DNA of 64,000 nucleotides from Dyadobacter sp. CY343 (GTDB taxonomy: Bacteria > Bacteroidota > Bacteroidia > Cytophagales > Spirosomataceae): contig NZ_JAJUXK010000009.1 in assembly GCF_021390335.1 (NCBI RefSeq), positions 124,001-188,000 on the forward strand, read 5' to 3'. Position numbers and translations under genes: made by a program. The notes under the pieces are model-generated. The model was not told the origin of the DNA. It ran no database searches and saw only the letters and a program-made list of their open reading frames with translations. Positions 52,353 through 60,954 of the stretch are shown piece by piece (within the stretch, counting starts at the first letter, position 1; the number at the start of each line of letters is the position of its first letter).

Positions 52353-54997
52353 AAAACACACCACAGCCGCCGGTTTGGGCGGATAAAATCCTATCCTGGA
52401 TCTGTGCGCCGCACCTGATCGAAATCATTTTGGGCGACTTGCATGAAGAATTTCATTTCAAAGTCAGGAAATCCGGCGCGCGAAAGGCGCGGCTGCTTTA
52501 CTGGCGCGAGGCAATTGGTTTTATAAAACCGAGATACATGAAACGACAAAAGTCATCCTATCCAAACACCTCTATAATTAGCCACGATATGCTAAGAAGC
52601 TATTTTACAATTGCATGGAGGACCCTGGCGCAAAGTAAAGTTTACTCGCTGATCAATGTAACCGGCCTGAGCATCGGGCTCGCCGCTGCCATGCTGATCC
52701 TGCTTTATACGAAAGACGAAGTGAGTTACGACCAGTTCCATTCCAATAACCCGAACATTTACCGTATCACGAGCAGATTCATTTCTCCGGCCGGAGCGCA
52801 GACAGGGGTTGGGGGCAACACCGGGTTTTTGCAGGGGCCGAAATTTGCGGCCGGCGTTCCGGAGATCCGGGCTGCAGTCCGCTTCCTGGGAACTCAGAGC
52901 GATATTAAAAAGGGGAATGAGATCAAAAGCGAGGAGGTTTTTCATGCAGATACCGCATTCTTTTCCATGTTCTCATTTCCATTCGTGAGTGGTAACCCGC
53001 AAACTGCGCTGCGGGAACCCAAATCGGTGGTGATATCGGAAGAAATGGCGATGAAACATTTTGGGCAGAAAGATGTGCTCGGAAAGTCGCTGCTGATGAA
53101 GGACAGTTACGATAAAGACGCTCGGTTTGAACCTTATACCGTAACCGGCGTTACCCGGAAATCTCCCCAGAATTCTTCTATCAAGTTCGAAATCCTGGTT
53201 CCCTTTCTGACAAAAAAAGGTGAAATGGAGCGTGGTATGAACTGGTTTAATACGTTCCTGAACACCTTCGTCTTGCTGGATCGCGGTTCAAATGTAAGTC
53301 TGGTAGAGAAAAAGATGAACTTAGTTTACAACGCCGATGCCAAAGAAGCGATGAAAGAAGCCGCCGAGAAATATGGCGAGAACAACAAAACAGAATATAC
53401 CCTCCAACCTTTTACCGACATGCACCTGAGTACCGATTTGCCCGCCAACAATGGGTTAACCGGTCACAACAACCCACAACTATCTTACATTCTGACAGGT
53501 ATTGCGCTTTTTATTCTTTTAATAGCCTGTATCAATTTCGTCAATCTCACAGTCGCCAGATCCCTGAAACGTGCGAAGGAGATTGGCGTTCGTAAAGTGG
53601 TGGGCGGTGGCCGCATGCAGCTGGTAGCGCAGTTTCTGGGCGAATCTTTTCTGCTGTGTCTGGCTGCATTTATTTTCGCGCTCATGTTGGTTCAAGTCAC
53701 ATTACCCACATTCAACGAGCTCGCAAATAAGTCGCTCGCGTTATCCTATTTGTTTGATATCAAGCTGATCCTTGGCTATTTGGCGCTTTTCCTCACGACT
53801 GGCTTGCTTGCTGGCTTTTATCCGGCGATCATACTGTCGGGCTATAATCCTGTCAAAACACTTTATAACAGAATACAGCTTTCAGGCAAGAATTACATGC
53901 AGACTTCCCTGGTCGTATTGCAGTTTACGATCGCTTCTTTCCTGATCATCGGCACACTTACCATTAATTCCCAATTCAACTACCTGATCAATAAAGACCT
54001 CGGTTACAGCGACGATAATCTACTGACTGTCAATAAATCAAACCTTACCCGCGAACAGGCACATTTACTCCGGCAGGAACTGCAAAAGGATCCGAATGTG
54101 CTGGCTGTGGCTCCCAAAAACGGCGGTCGCTGGAACACCCGGGCGAAGGTGAATGGAAATACAGAGATCGGTTTCACCTATGAGACCGTCGATCCCGAAT
54201 TCCTGCCAATTATCGATGTTCCCATTCTGAAAGGCCGCAACTTTTCAGCCGATTTCCCTGCCGATTCTATCACCTCGGTCCTTGTGAATGAGACATTTGT
54301 AAAAGAAGCGGGCTGGAAAGATCCGATCGGACAGGTTGTTGATTTTTGGTATGATAACAATAAGAAATATGCGGTGGTGGGTGTTGTGAAAGACTATCAT
54401 TACGCCGATCTGAGTGAAAAAATCGGCTCGCAGCTGTTTACTATGAAAGCGCGCAATTCCTACGGGAGGTTTTTTGTCAAGATCAAGCCCGGTACCGAAT
54501 CGGGAAGCCTTCAACACGTAGCAAATACCTTTCGCCGCCTGTTTCCGCTGGATCCGTACACTTACAAATTTCTGGACGACGAAAACAGGGAACGCTATGA
54601 GGCGGAGGAAAAATGGCGGCAGATCCTGCTCTTCGGCACCGCACTCACCATTTTTATTTCCTGTATCGGACTCTTCGGACTGGCGACACTTTCTGCCGAG
54701 CGGCGCACAAAAGAAATTGGAGTGCGGAAAGTAATGGGCGCCTCAATTGCCAGCATCGCTCGTTTGCTCACAGCAAATTTCCTGAAACTGGTCTGCATTT
54801 CATTCGTCTTCGCCTTCCCGCTAGCTTACTATTCAGTTGCCAAATGGCTGCAAAACTATCCCTACCGCATCAGTATTAGCGCGCTGATATTCCTGGAAGC
54901 CGCTTTGCTGGCAGTGCTGGTCGCCTTCGTGACCGTAAGTTTCCAATCGATCCGCGCCGCGCTGATGAATCCGGTCAAGAGTTTGCGCAGCGAGTGA
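52349..54997 (+). CDS. MacB/FtsX-type permease with permease prefix domain
   Basis: An 882-residue inner-membrane protein. The first 75 residues (PPVWADKILSWICAPHLIEIILGDLHEEFHFKV...) are the permease prefix domain that occurs in PadR-linked transporters. Two MacB_PCD-FtsX units follow. The first has INVTGLSIGLAAAMLILLYTKDEVSYDQFH and the loop RAKEIGVRKVVGGGRMQLVAQFLGES; the second has RRTKEIGVRKVMGASIASIARLLTANF. The protein ends with RAALMNPVKSLRSE, nearly the same as the permease encoded at 42786-45137 (DPVKSLRSE). The stop codon lies in the outer arm of a palindromic repeat. It probably extrudes a toxic compound with an unlinked ATPase. Confidence 0.93.
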   Translation: MKNTPQPPVWADKILSWICAPHLIEIILGDLHEEFHFKVRKSGARKARLLYWREAIGFIKPRYMKRQKSSYPNTSIISHDMLRSYFTIAWRTLAQSKVYSLINVTGLSIGLAAAMLILLYTKDEVSYDQFHSNNPNIYRITSRFISPAGAQTGVGGNTGFLQGPKFAAGVPEIRAAVRFLGTQSDIKKGNEIKSEEVFHADTAFFSMFSFPFVSGNPQTALREPKSVVISEEMAMKHFGQKDVLGKSLLMKDSYDKDARFEPYTVTGVTRKSPQNSSIKFEILVPFLTKKGEMERGMNWFNTFLNTFVLLDRGSNVSLVEKKMNLVYNADAKEAMKEAAEKYGENNKTEYTLQPFTDMHLSTDLPANNGLTGHNNPQLSYILTGIALFILLIACINFVNLTVARSLKRAKEIGVRKVVGGGRMQLVAQFLGESFLLCLAAFIFALMLVQVTLPTFNELANKSLALSYLFDIKLILGYLALFLTTGLLAGFYPAIILSGYNPVKTLYNRIQLSGKNYMQTSLVVLQFTIASFLIIGTLTINSQFNYLINKDLGYSDDNLLTVNKSNLTREQAHLLRQELQKDPNVLAVAPKNGGRWNTRAKVNGNTEIGFTYETVDPEFLPIIDVPILKGRNFSADFPADSITSVLVNETFVKEAGWKDPIGQVVDFWYDNNKKYAVVGVVKDYHYADLSEKIGSQLFTMKARNSYGRFFVKIKPGTESGSLQHVANTFRRLFPLDPYTYKFLDDENRERYEAEEKWRQILLFGTALTIFISCIGLFGLATLSAERRTKEIGVRKVMGASIASIARLLTANFLKLVCISFVFAFPLAYYSVAKWLQNYPYRISISALIFLEAALLAVLVAFVTVSFQSIRAALMNPVKSLRSE

Positions 54998-55094
54998 CCC
55001 CCTGCCCCCTGCCCCCTGAAGGGCGTTTTGCTTAGTACACGTAGAACCCCCTTTTAGGGGGCAGGGGGTAACTAGCAAAGCAAAGCAGGGGGTC
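54996..55094. repeat. Palindromic GC-rich intergenic repeat
   Basis: The 99-base element has exact complementary ends, GACCCCCTGC at 54996-55005 and GCAGGGGGTC at 55085-55094. Inside are three CCCCCTG-type blocks, CCCCTGAAGGG and CCCCCTTTTAGGGGG, the last two self-complementary. It fills the space between two convergent genes, and its arms overlap both stop codons. It resembles in design, but not in detail, the repeat at 37184-37341. It may end transcription in both directions. Confidence 0.7.
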
Positions 55095-55608
55095 ATTCCG
55101 CAAACAACCGCTTTATCGTTTTCATTGGTAAAAACATTCTTGTTCCATTTACGAGTTCTATGAATTCATATTTCTGATAGAAAGACCGGGCCTGTTCATC
55201 AATCGGATCGACAACAACCGCCAGTGAACCAATTGAAGTGGTGGTTTCCAACGATCTTTTTAATGCGTCAATGAGTAATATTTCTCCGTAGCGCTGGCCC
55301 TTAACGCTGATATCGCAGGCTAATCTGCCCAGTAAAGTAGTGGGAATACTGTTATAAGATTTGGGCAATCTTTTTGCAAGTTCTTCGGGGAAACTTTCCA
55401 GCTTGTCCGAGCAGGAAGAAAGTGTGTAATATCCTTTTACGATAAGATTTTCGCCTGCTAATACGAAGCAGGCTGATAATCCACGTGACACATCCTGCCT
55501 GGCCTGCTGCGCGAGATACCTGTTCAGCAACTCATTCCCGCATTGAAAATCCTTCCTGATATGCTCATTTTTAAGATCTGTTATGATCATCTCCGTTAAA
55601 TTTGTCAT
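55093..55608 (-). CDS. GNAT-type toxin (TacT-like acetyltransferase)
   Basis: A 171-residue acetyltransferase of the type II toxin class, which blocks translation by acetylating the amino acid on charged tRNA. The opening FQCGNELLNRYLAQQARQD is the class hallmark (C-G-N-x-x-L-N-x-Y-L). The acetyl-CoA region is LGRLACDISVKGQRYGEILLIDALKRSLE, and the presumed catalytic Tyr is in SFYQKYEFIEL. Its start lies within the end of the DUF1778 gene (38 bases overlap; an alternative ATG six codons in reduces this to 20). The order antitoxin then toxin fits TacAT. Confidence 0.92.
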   Translation of the reverse strand: MTNLTEMIITDLKNEHIRKDFQCGNELLNRYLAQQARQDVSRGLSACFVLAGENLIVKGYYTLSSCSDKLESFPEELAKRLPKSYNSIPTTLLGRLACDISVKGQRYGEILLIDALKRSLETTTSIGSLAVVVDPIDEQARSFYQKYEFIELVNGTRMFLPMKTIKRLFAE

Positions 55609-55894
55609 AGTTCAGCAGCGCCTTTTTCAGTTGCGATCCGGGAGCGGGGGGATTCAATATAGCGTCAACAAAAATTTTCTTGTCCTCGGTAGAGCGTAGA
55701 AACTGATCATTCTCCGATATAATTCTGTTCGCTTCCGTCTTGGCGCAGAAAATAATGAATTCGGAGAGATTCTTAAAACCACTTATCTCTGATGCAGTTT
55801 TGATAAGTTCTTTATGTTCCCGGCTGATCCGAACATCGATGCGGTCATTCACTAATGTTTTCATATCCTGTTCATGTCTTTGAGTAAGCTCCAT
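55571..55894 (-). CDS. DUF1778 antitoxin (TacA-like)
   Basis: A 107-residue ribbon-helix-helix antitoxin. The N-terminal DNA-binding part is NDRIDVRISREHKELIKTASEISGFKNLSEFIIFCAKTEANRII. The C-terminal acidic part (DPxAPGSQLKKALLNYDKF-like) wraps the toxin. The antitoxin should both neutralise the acetyltransferase and repress the operon. A short palindrome lies three bases upstream of the start codon, at the right place for autorepression. A second ATG ten codons in is possible, but the first is well placed behind the promoter. Confidence 0.9.
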   Translation of the reverse strand: MELTQRHEQDMKTLVNDRIDVRISREHKELIKTASEISGFKNLSEFIIFCAKTEANRIISENDQFLRSTEDKKIFVDAILNPPAPGSQLKKALLNYDKFNGDDHNRS

Positions 55895-55896
55895 AA

Positions 55897-55930
55897 ATGT
55901 ACGGATTTAATACGTACATATACAAATTTG
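55897..55930 (-). promoter_or_regulatory. Operator palindrome and -7 box of the toxin-antitoxin operon
   Basis: ATGTACG (55897-55903) and CGTACAT (55913-55919) are exact complements with nine bases between them. Upstream on the minus strand, CAAATTTG at 55923-55930 fits the -7 consensus in all but its first base. Transcription would begin inside the palindrome, so an antitoxin bound there would shut the operon off. Confidence 0.65.
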
Positions 55931-56039
55931 CACAAAGCAATATTTCAAATGAAAAGTGTATTAATTACTGATTAGCGCCTATTATCGCCCCAAAACACAT
56001 TTTTCAAACAAATTTCTTTTTTCTTCGATTTTTAAAACT

Positions 56040-56047
56040 TTACTTTG
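56040..56047 (+). promoter_or_regulatory. -7-like box upstream of the sulfatase operon
   Basis: TTACTTTG differs from the TAnnTTTG consensus only at the second base. It lies 132 bases upstream of the sulfatase start codon, which would leave a leader of about 125 bases. Confidence 0.35.
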
Positions 56048-56178
56048 TCTATCAGTTTTATAGGATATTCTGTTAACCACCAGCAGAATCGTTTTTAGAA
56101 AGCATTTTTTAGATTAATTCCGCCTGTGGATGAAAATCCATAACGGATCGATATTGCTCAAACGATTGTGGTTAACTC

Positions 56179-57825
56179 ATGAAAATTTTTACAGTACCTC
56201 TCATTGCCCTGCTCGGTTTGTCAGGCGCTTATGCCCAGAAAAAAGCAGCAGCCGACCAGCGTCCCAATATTATCCTCGTGATGGTCGACGACCTTGGTTT
56301 TTCAGATATTGGTGCCTATGGTTCCGAGATCAAAACCCCCAATATTGACCAGCTTGCCAGCGAAGGCATTCGTTTCCGCGAGTTTTATAATAATTCAATT
56401 TGCGCCCCAACCCGCGCTTCGCTGATTACCGGACAATATCCTCACAAAGCAGGGGTAGGGTATTTTAATGTAAATCTGGGCCTGCCTGCCTATCAGGGCT
56501 ATTTAAATAAGGAATCACTTACTTTCGGCGAGGTACTGCGCGGCGCGGGTTACAGCACGCTTTTGAGTGGAAAATGGCATGTAGGGAATGATAGTCTCGC
56601 CTGGCCAAACCAGCGTGGATTCGATCGTTTTTACGGTTTTATCAATGGAGCAAGCAACTATTTTGGTCTCGGCAAATACGGGAAAGGCCCGAAAGTGGAG
56701 CTTGTGGAAGATAACAAACGAATCAACCTGCCAGCCGACAAGTACCTGACCGACGAGATCACCGACCACGCGATTTCCTTCATCGAAGACCAGAGCAAAA
56801 CACCGAAACCATTCTTTTTATACCTCGCCTTCAACGCGCCGCACTGGCCGCTGCAAGCCCACGAGGCCGATATTGCCAAGTACAAAGGCCGGTACAGCAT
56901 TGGCTGGGACTCACTCAGACAAGAGCGTCTGCAAAAACAAAAAGCGATCGGGATTGCGGATCCAAAGCAGGCATTGGCGCAACGTGACCCGGAAGTAACG
57001 CCCTGGGAAAATGTTCCTTACGATGAAAAATTGCTGTGGGAACGCAAAATGGAAATATATGCGGCTATGGTGGACCGGGTAGACCAGAATATTGGCAAGC
57101 TGCGTGAAAAACTGAAAGCATTGAAAAAAGATGAGAATACCGTGATCATCTTCATTTCTGACAACGGAGCGCAGGGCGGTTATGCAGGCTCTTCTCCGCG
57201 CAAGCCGCAGCGCAACACAGGACCTGCGGGTTCGGCCGGATCGTATGTGTACCAAGATCAGCCCTGGGCTTATGTATCCAATACACCGCATTCAGCTTAC
57301 AAAAACAATATGCACGAAGGCGGGATCAGCGCACCTTTTATCGCCTGGTTTCCAAAACAGATCAAAGCCGGTTCGATTGTAAAAGGTACCGGTCACCTGA
57401 TCGACCTCGCGCCAACTTTCTACGATCTGGCGAAGGCAACTTACCCGGCGACGAGCAACGGTATCAAAACCAATGCATTGCCAGGAAAAAGTCTGATGCC
57501 GGTACTGACCGGAAAAGCGGACGAGGTGGATCGTGGCGGCGAGCCGATCTTTTGGGAACGCGCCGGAAACCGTGCAGTAAGAAAAGGGAAATGGAAAATC
57601 GTGTCAACTTACCCGGCTTACAAGTGGGAGTTGTATGATCTGGAAACAGACCGGGGCGAAACGTCTGACATTGCGGGCAGCCGGACAGATATCGTCAACG
57701 AACTTTCAGCGGACTATGTACGCTGGGCGGAACGCACGGGTGTGGTAGAATATGATAAGATCAAACCGAAGAACCCGATCGGATCGCAGGCGCCGCGCCC
57801 CGATCGCCGCCCGCCGACATTCTAG
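56179..57825 (+). CDS. Arylsulfatase-type sulfatase (formylglycine-dependent)
   Basis: A 548-residue exported S1-family sulfatase with a signal peptide (1-20, GAYAQ). The cysteine converted to formylglycine is Cys75 in SICAPTRASL, which fits C-x-P-x-R. Calcium ligands are in VMVDDLGFSD (Asp37, Asp38) and FISDNGAQGG; SGKWHVG supplies the conserved Lys and His. The C-terminal part ends with a P/R-rich tail. It removes sulfate esters from a glycan or aryl compound. It is 56 bases upstream of SusC and, with the second sulfatase at 62579, marks the locus as one for a sulfated polysaccharide. Maturation needs a formylglycine-generating or anaerobic maturase encoded elsewhere. Confidence 0.95.
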   Translation: MKIFTVPLIALLGLSGAYAQKKAAADQRPNIILVMVDDLGFSDIGAYGSEIKTPNIDQLASEGIRFREFYNNSICAPTRASLITGQYPHKAGVGYFNVNLGLPAYQGYLNKESLTFGEVLRGAGYSTLLSGKWHVGNDSLAWPNQRGFDRFYGFINGASNYFGLGKYGKGPKVELVEDNKRINLPADKYLTDEITDHAISFIEDQSKTPKPFFLYLAFNAPHWPLQAHEADIAKYKGRYSIGWDSLRQERLQKQKAIGIADPKQALAQRDPEVTPWENVPYDEKLLWERKMEIYAAMVDRVDQNIGKLREKLKALKKDENTVIIFISDNGAQGGYAGSSPRKPQRNTGPAGSAGSYVYQDQPWAYVSNTPHSAYKNNMHEGGISAPFIAWFPKQIKAGSIVKGTGHLIDLAPTFYDLAKATYPATSNGIKTNALPGKSLMPVLTGKADEVDRGGEPIFWERAGNRAVRKGKWKIVSTYPAYKWELYDLETDRGETSDIAGSRTDIVNELSADYVRWAERTGVVEYDKIKPKNPIGSQAPRPDRRPPTF

Positions 57826-57881
57826 GCTGGTTCGTATAGCCAGGTACGTTAATGCATTTATTACTCATCTAAGGAAATTTA

Positions 57882-60800
57882 ATGAAACGATTTTTAGTAT
57901 TTGCCCTGCTTCTGCTGGGTGTGGGGACGGTACGTTCTCAGGATATTGTCAGCGGGTTGATAAAAGACGACAGCGGCCAGTCGCTTCCCGGCGCAACCGT
58001 CGTTCAAAAAGGCTCCTCGAAATACACGGTTTCTGACGTGGACGGGAAATTTGAAATACCCGCTCCCAAGGATTTTCCATTCACATTACAGATCAATCTC
58101 ACAGGTTACCAGCAGCAGGAAGTTGAGATATACGAACTGGCCGGGGAGCCGATCGACGTGGTTTTGAAAACGGCCAATGTGCTCGATCAGGTAGTGGTAA
58201 TTGGGTATGGTACCCAGAAAAAAGGTGATCTGACCGGTTCTGTTTCGTCGATTTCCACAGGAGATCTGAAAGGTGTCCCGATCAGCTCACTCGACCGTGC
58301 GTTGCAGGGAAGGGCCGCCGGTGTGCAGGTTACGCAATCTTCCGGGCAGCCGGGAAGTTCTGTCAGTATTAAAATCAGGGGTGGGAATTCGATCAACGGC
58401 GCAAATGAGCCGCTGTATGTGATCGATGGTTTTCCGGTGTATAACAACAACAGCTATGCGGATGCAGGGGTAACGAACGGCCCGACTATCAATGCACTTT
58501 CCACATTGAACCCCAGTGATATTGAGTCTATCGATATTCTGAAAGACGCTTCCGCCACAGCTATTTACGGTTCACGCGGGGCAAATGGGGTTGTGATCAT
58601 CACTACCAAAAAAGGAAAAGCCGGCAAGAATGTGATCACCTACGACGGTTATTATGGGGTTCAAAAAGTGCTCAAAACCCTGCCGCTCCTGAATGCACAA
58701 CAATGGGCTTTGCTGAAAAACGATGCATTGCTCGATTCCAAAAAAGCGCCCGCAGTCTCGCAGGCGGAAATTGACAGTCTTGGTCAGCCGGGTGTGGGTA
58801 CCGACTGGCAGGACGCGGCTTTCAGGCAGGCGGCTATTCAAAACCACAGTCTGTCGTTTTCGGGGGGCGATGATAAAACGCGTTTCGCAGTTTCGGGTAA
58901 CTATTTCAAACAGGATGGTATCCTGCAAAAATCGGATTTCGAACGCTATTCTTTCCGCATTAACCTCGACCGCGATATGAGCAAGCGGTTTAAAATGGGG
59001 ATCAATTTTTCAGGAAGTAAATCGTCTGCAAATGTAGCGCCGGAAAATGTGGTACCGAACCTGCTGCAAATGCCGCCGACGATGCCGATCTACGACCCTA
59101 CTTCGGCTAACGGATTTACATTGCGCAGTATTTACGACAGCCCGCTCGCCAATCCGATCGCGACTTTATATTTACAGGTCAACGAAACGCACATTTACCG
59201 AGGATTTGGAAATGCCTACGGAGAATATCAGATCGCAGACGGGCTAAAAGCTAAGATTTCGATAGGAACCGACATTTTAATCAACAAACAAAACCGCTAT
59301 CTGCCCGCCTCGTTGCAAGAAGGCGCAGGTATTGGCGGTCAGGCGACAATTGGGAACAAAAACACCATCGGCTGGCTGAATGAGAACACATTAAGCTATA
59401 ACAAAACTTTCAGCCCGGACCACGCGCTCGACGCGGTAGTGGGTATCACGCAGCAGGCTTCTACAACCGAAAACACGGTGGCGAGAGCTGCTACTTTCGT
59501 GACCGATGAATTTGGCTACCACAACCTGGGCGGTGGGACCACTTTTCAGCAATCGTCTTCCAATTACTTCAAATGGACGCTGCTTTCGTATCTGGGGCGG
59601 GTCAATTACACTTTTCGCCAGAAATACAACCTGACTGTTACAGCCCGCGCCGACGGTTCGTCGCGTCTCGGAAATGATAATAAGTGGGGATTTTTCCCTT
59701 CTGCGGCACTATCGTGGAACCTGGGCAGGGAGGATTTTATCAAAAATGTGAAGGATATCAGCAATTTGAAGCTGCGTTTGAGTGGTGGGATCACTGGTAA
59801 TCAGGAGATTGCACCTTATACTTCGCTCGCGCAGGAATCCTATTACAGCTATTTGTTCGGCAGAAAACTCGTTGCGGGTTATGCGCCAAATAGTATCGCC
59901 AATCCGAACCTGGGCTGGGAGCAAACTGCCCAGTACGACGCCGGTCTTGATTTAGGTTTGTTCAAAAACCGCATTAACGTCACGCTGGACGCGTATTACA
60001 AGAAAACGTCCGACCTGCTGCTCGACGTGCCGCTTCCTTATACGACCGGATATGCGAATGCATTTCAAAACTACGGAAGTGTAGAAAACAAAGGAATTGA
60101 GCTATCGGTCAATACTGTAAATAGTGAGGGTGAAATTGGGTGGACAACGGATTTTGTTTTTTCCACAAATAAAAATAAAGTACTGAGCCTCGGACCGGGC
60201 GTGACGCAGGTGATCTCGGGCAATTCCATCGCGCAGGTAGGCTCGCCGATCGGTTCATTTTTAGTTCTGAAAGAGGCTGGAATCTTCCAGACGGGCGACG
60301 ATCTGGCTACACTTCCCAAATTCAATGTAAATGACCGCGCGGGTAGTCAACGATACGTAGATGTCAGCGGGCCTGCCGGTGTGCCCGACGGAACGATCAC
60401 CCAGGCGCACGACCGCGTGATCGTGGGGAATGCGCAGCCTAAGTTTTTGTTTGGGCTAACCAACAATTTCAGTTACAAAGGGTTCGATCTCAATGTATTG
60501 CTGCAAGGTCAGTCGGGGAATAAGGTGTACAATGCCAACCAGGCGAACCTGGAAATGGGTACCGGCTACATCAATGCATCTACAACAATGCTCGATCGCT
60601 GGACACCGACTAATCCAAGTAATGTGATCCACCGCGCGATTGAAAACCCGGCAGTTACTGTTTCAGACCGGTTTATCGAAGACGGTTCATATTTGCGCCT
60701 TAAAAATCTGAGTCTGGGTTACTCGCTGCCGGCAACAATCACGGGTAAGATCGGTATCAGCCAGCTGCGCCTGTATGTAACCGCGCAAAACCTGGTAACG

Positions 60801-60929
60801 TGGACCAAATACACGGGCTACGATCCCGAAGTGAGCCGAAACGAGCAAGCTACCCTCACGCAAGGTGTTGATAATGGGGTATATCCGGCCAATAAAACAT
60901 TCCTCGGCGGCCTAACCCTTACATTCTAG
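57882..60929 (+). CDS. SusC/RagA-type TonB-dependent outer-membrane receptor
   Basis: The importer of the second utilisation locus. The 1015-residue protein has a signal peptide (1-20), a CarboxypepD_reg domain (about 22-100, SGLIKDDSGQSLPGATVVQKGSSKYTVSD), the VVIGYGTQKKGDLTG box, and the plug with PLYVIDGFPVYNNN and LKDASATAIYGSRGANGVVII. A long barrel follows, ending with NKTFLGGLTLTF and its terminal Phe. There is no STN extension. It is flanked by a sulfatase and its own SusD, so the cargo is probably a sulfated oligosaccharide. Overall design matches the first SusC (13611-16688). Confidence 0.95.
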   Translation: MKRFLVFALLLLGVGTVRSQDIVSGLIKDDSGQSLPGATVVQKGSSKYTVSDVDGKFEIPAPKDFPFTLQINLTGYQQQEVEIYELAGEPIDVVLKTANVLDQVVVIGYGTQKKGDLTGSVSSISTGDLKGVPISSLDRALQGRAAGVQVTQSSGQPGSSVSIKIRGGNSINGANEPLYVIDGFPVYNNNSYADAGVTNGPTINALSTLNPSDIESIDILKDASATAIYGSRGANGVVIITTKKGKAGKNVITYDGYYGVQKVLKTLPLLNAQQWALLKNDALLDSKKAPAVSQAEIDSLGQPGVGTDWQDAAFRQAAIQNHSLSFSGGDDKTRFAVSGNYFKQDGILQKSDFERYSFRINLDRDMSKRFKMGINFSGSKSSANVAPENVVPNLLQMPPTMPIYDPTSANGFTLRSIYDSPLANPIATLYLQVNETHIYRGFGNAYGEYQIADGLKAKISIGTDILINKQNRYLPASLQEGAGIGGQATIGNKNTIGWLNENTLSYNKTFSPDHALDAVVGITQQASTTENTVARAATFVTDEFGYHNLGGGTTFQQSSSNYFKWTLLSYLGRVNYTFRQKYNLTVTARADGSSRLGNDNKWGFFPSAALSWNLGREDFIKNVKDISNLKLRLSGGITGNQEIAPYTSLAQESYYSYLFGRKLVAGYAPNSIANPNLGWEQTAQYDAGLDLGLFKNRINVTLDAYYKKTSDLLLDVPLPYTTGYANAFQNYGSVENKGIELSVNTVNSEGEIGWTTDFVFSTNKNKVLSLGPGVTQVISGNSIAQVGSPIGSFLVLKEAGIFQTGDDLATLPKFNVNDRAGSQRYVDVSGPAGVPDGTITQAHDRVIVGNAQPKFLFGLTNNFSYKGFDLNVLLQGQSGNKVYNANQANLEMGTGYINASTTMLDRWTPTNPSNVIHRAIENPAVTVSDRFIEDGSYLRLKNLSLGYSLPATITGKIGISQLRLYVTAQNLVTWTKYTGYDPEVSRNEQATLTQGVDNGVYPANKTFLGGLTLTF

Positions 60930-60954
60930 TCACAGCGATTTCAAGTGCATTTAT

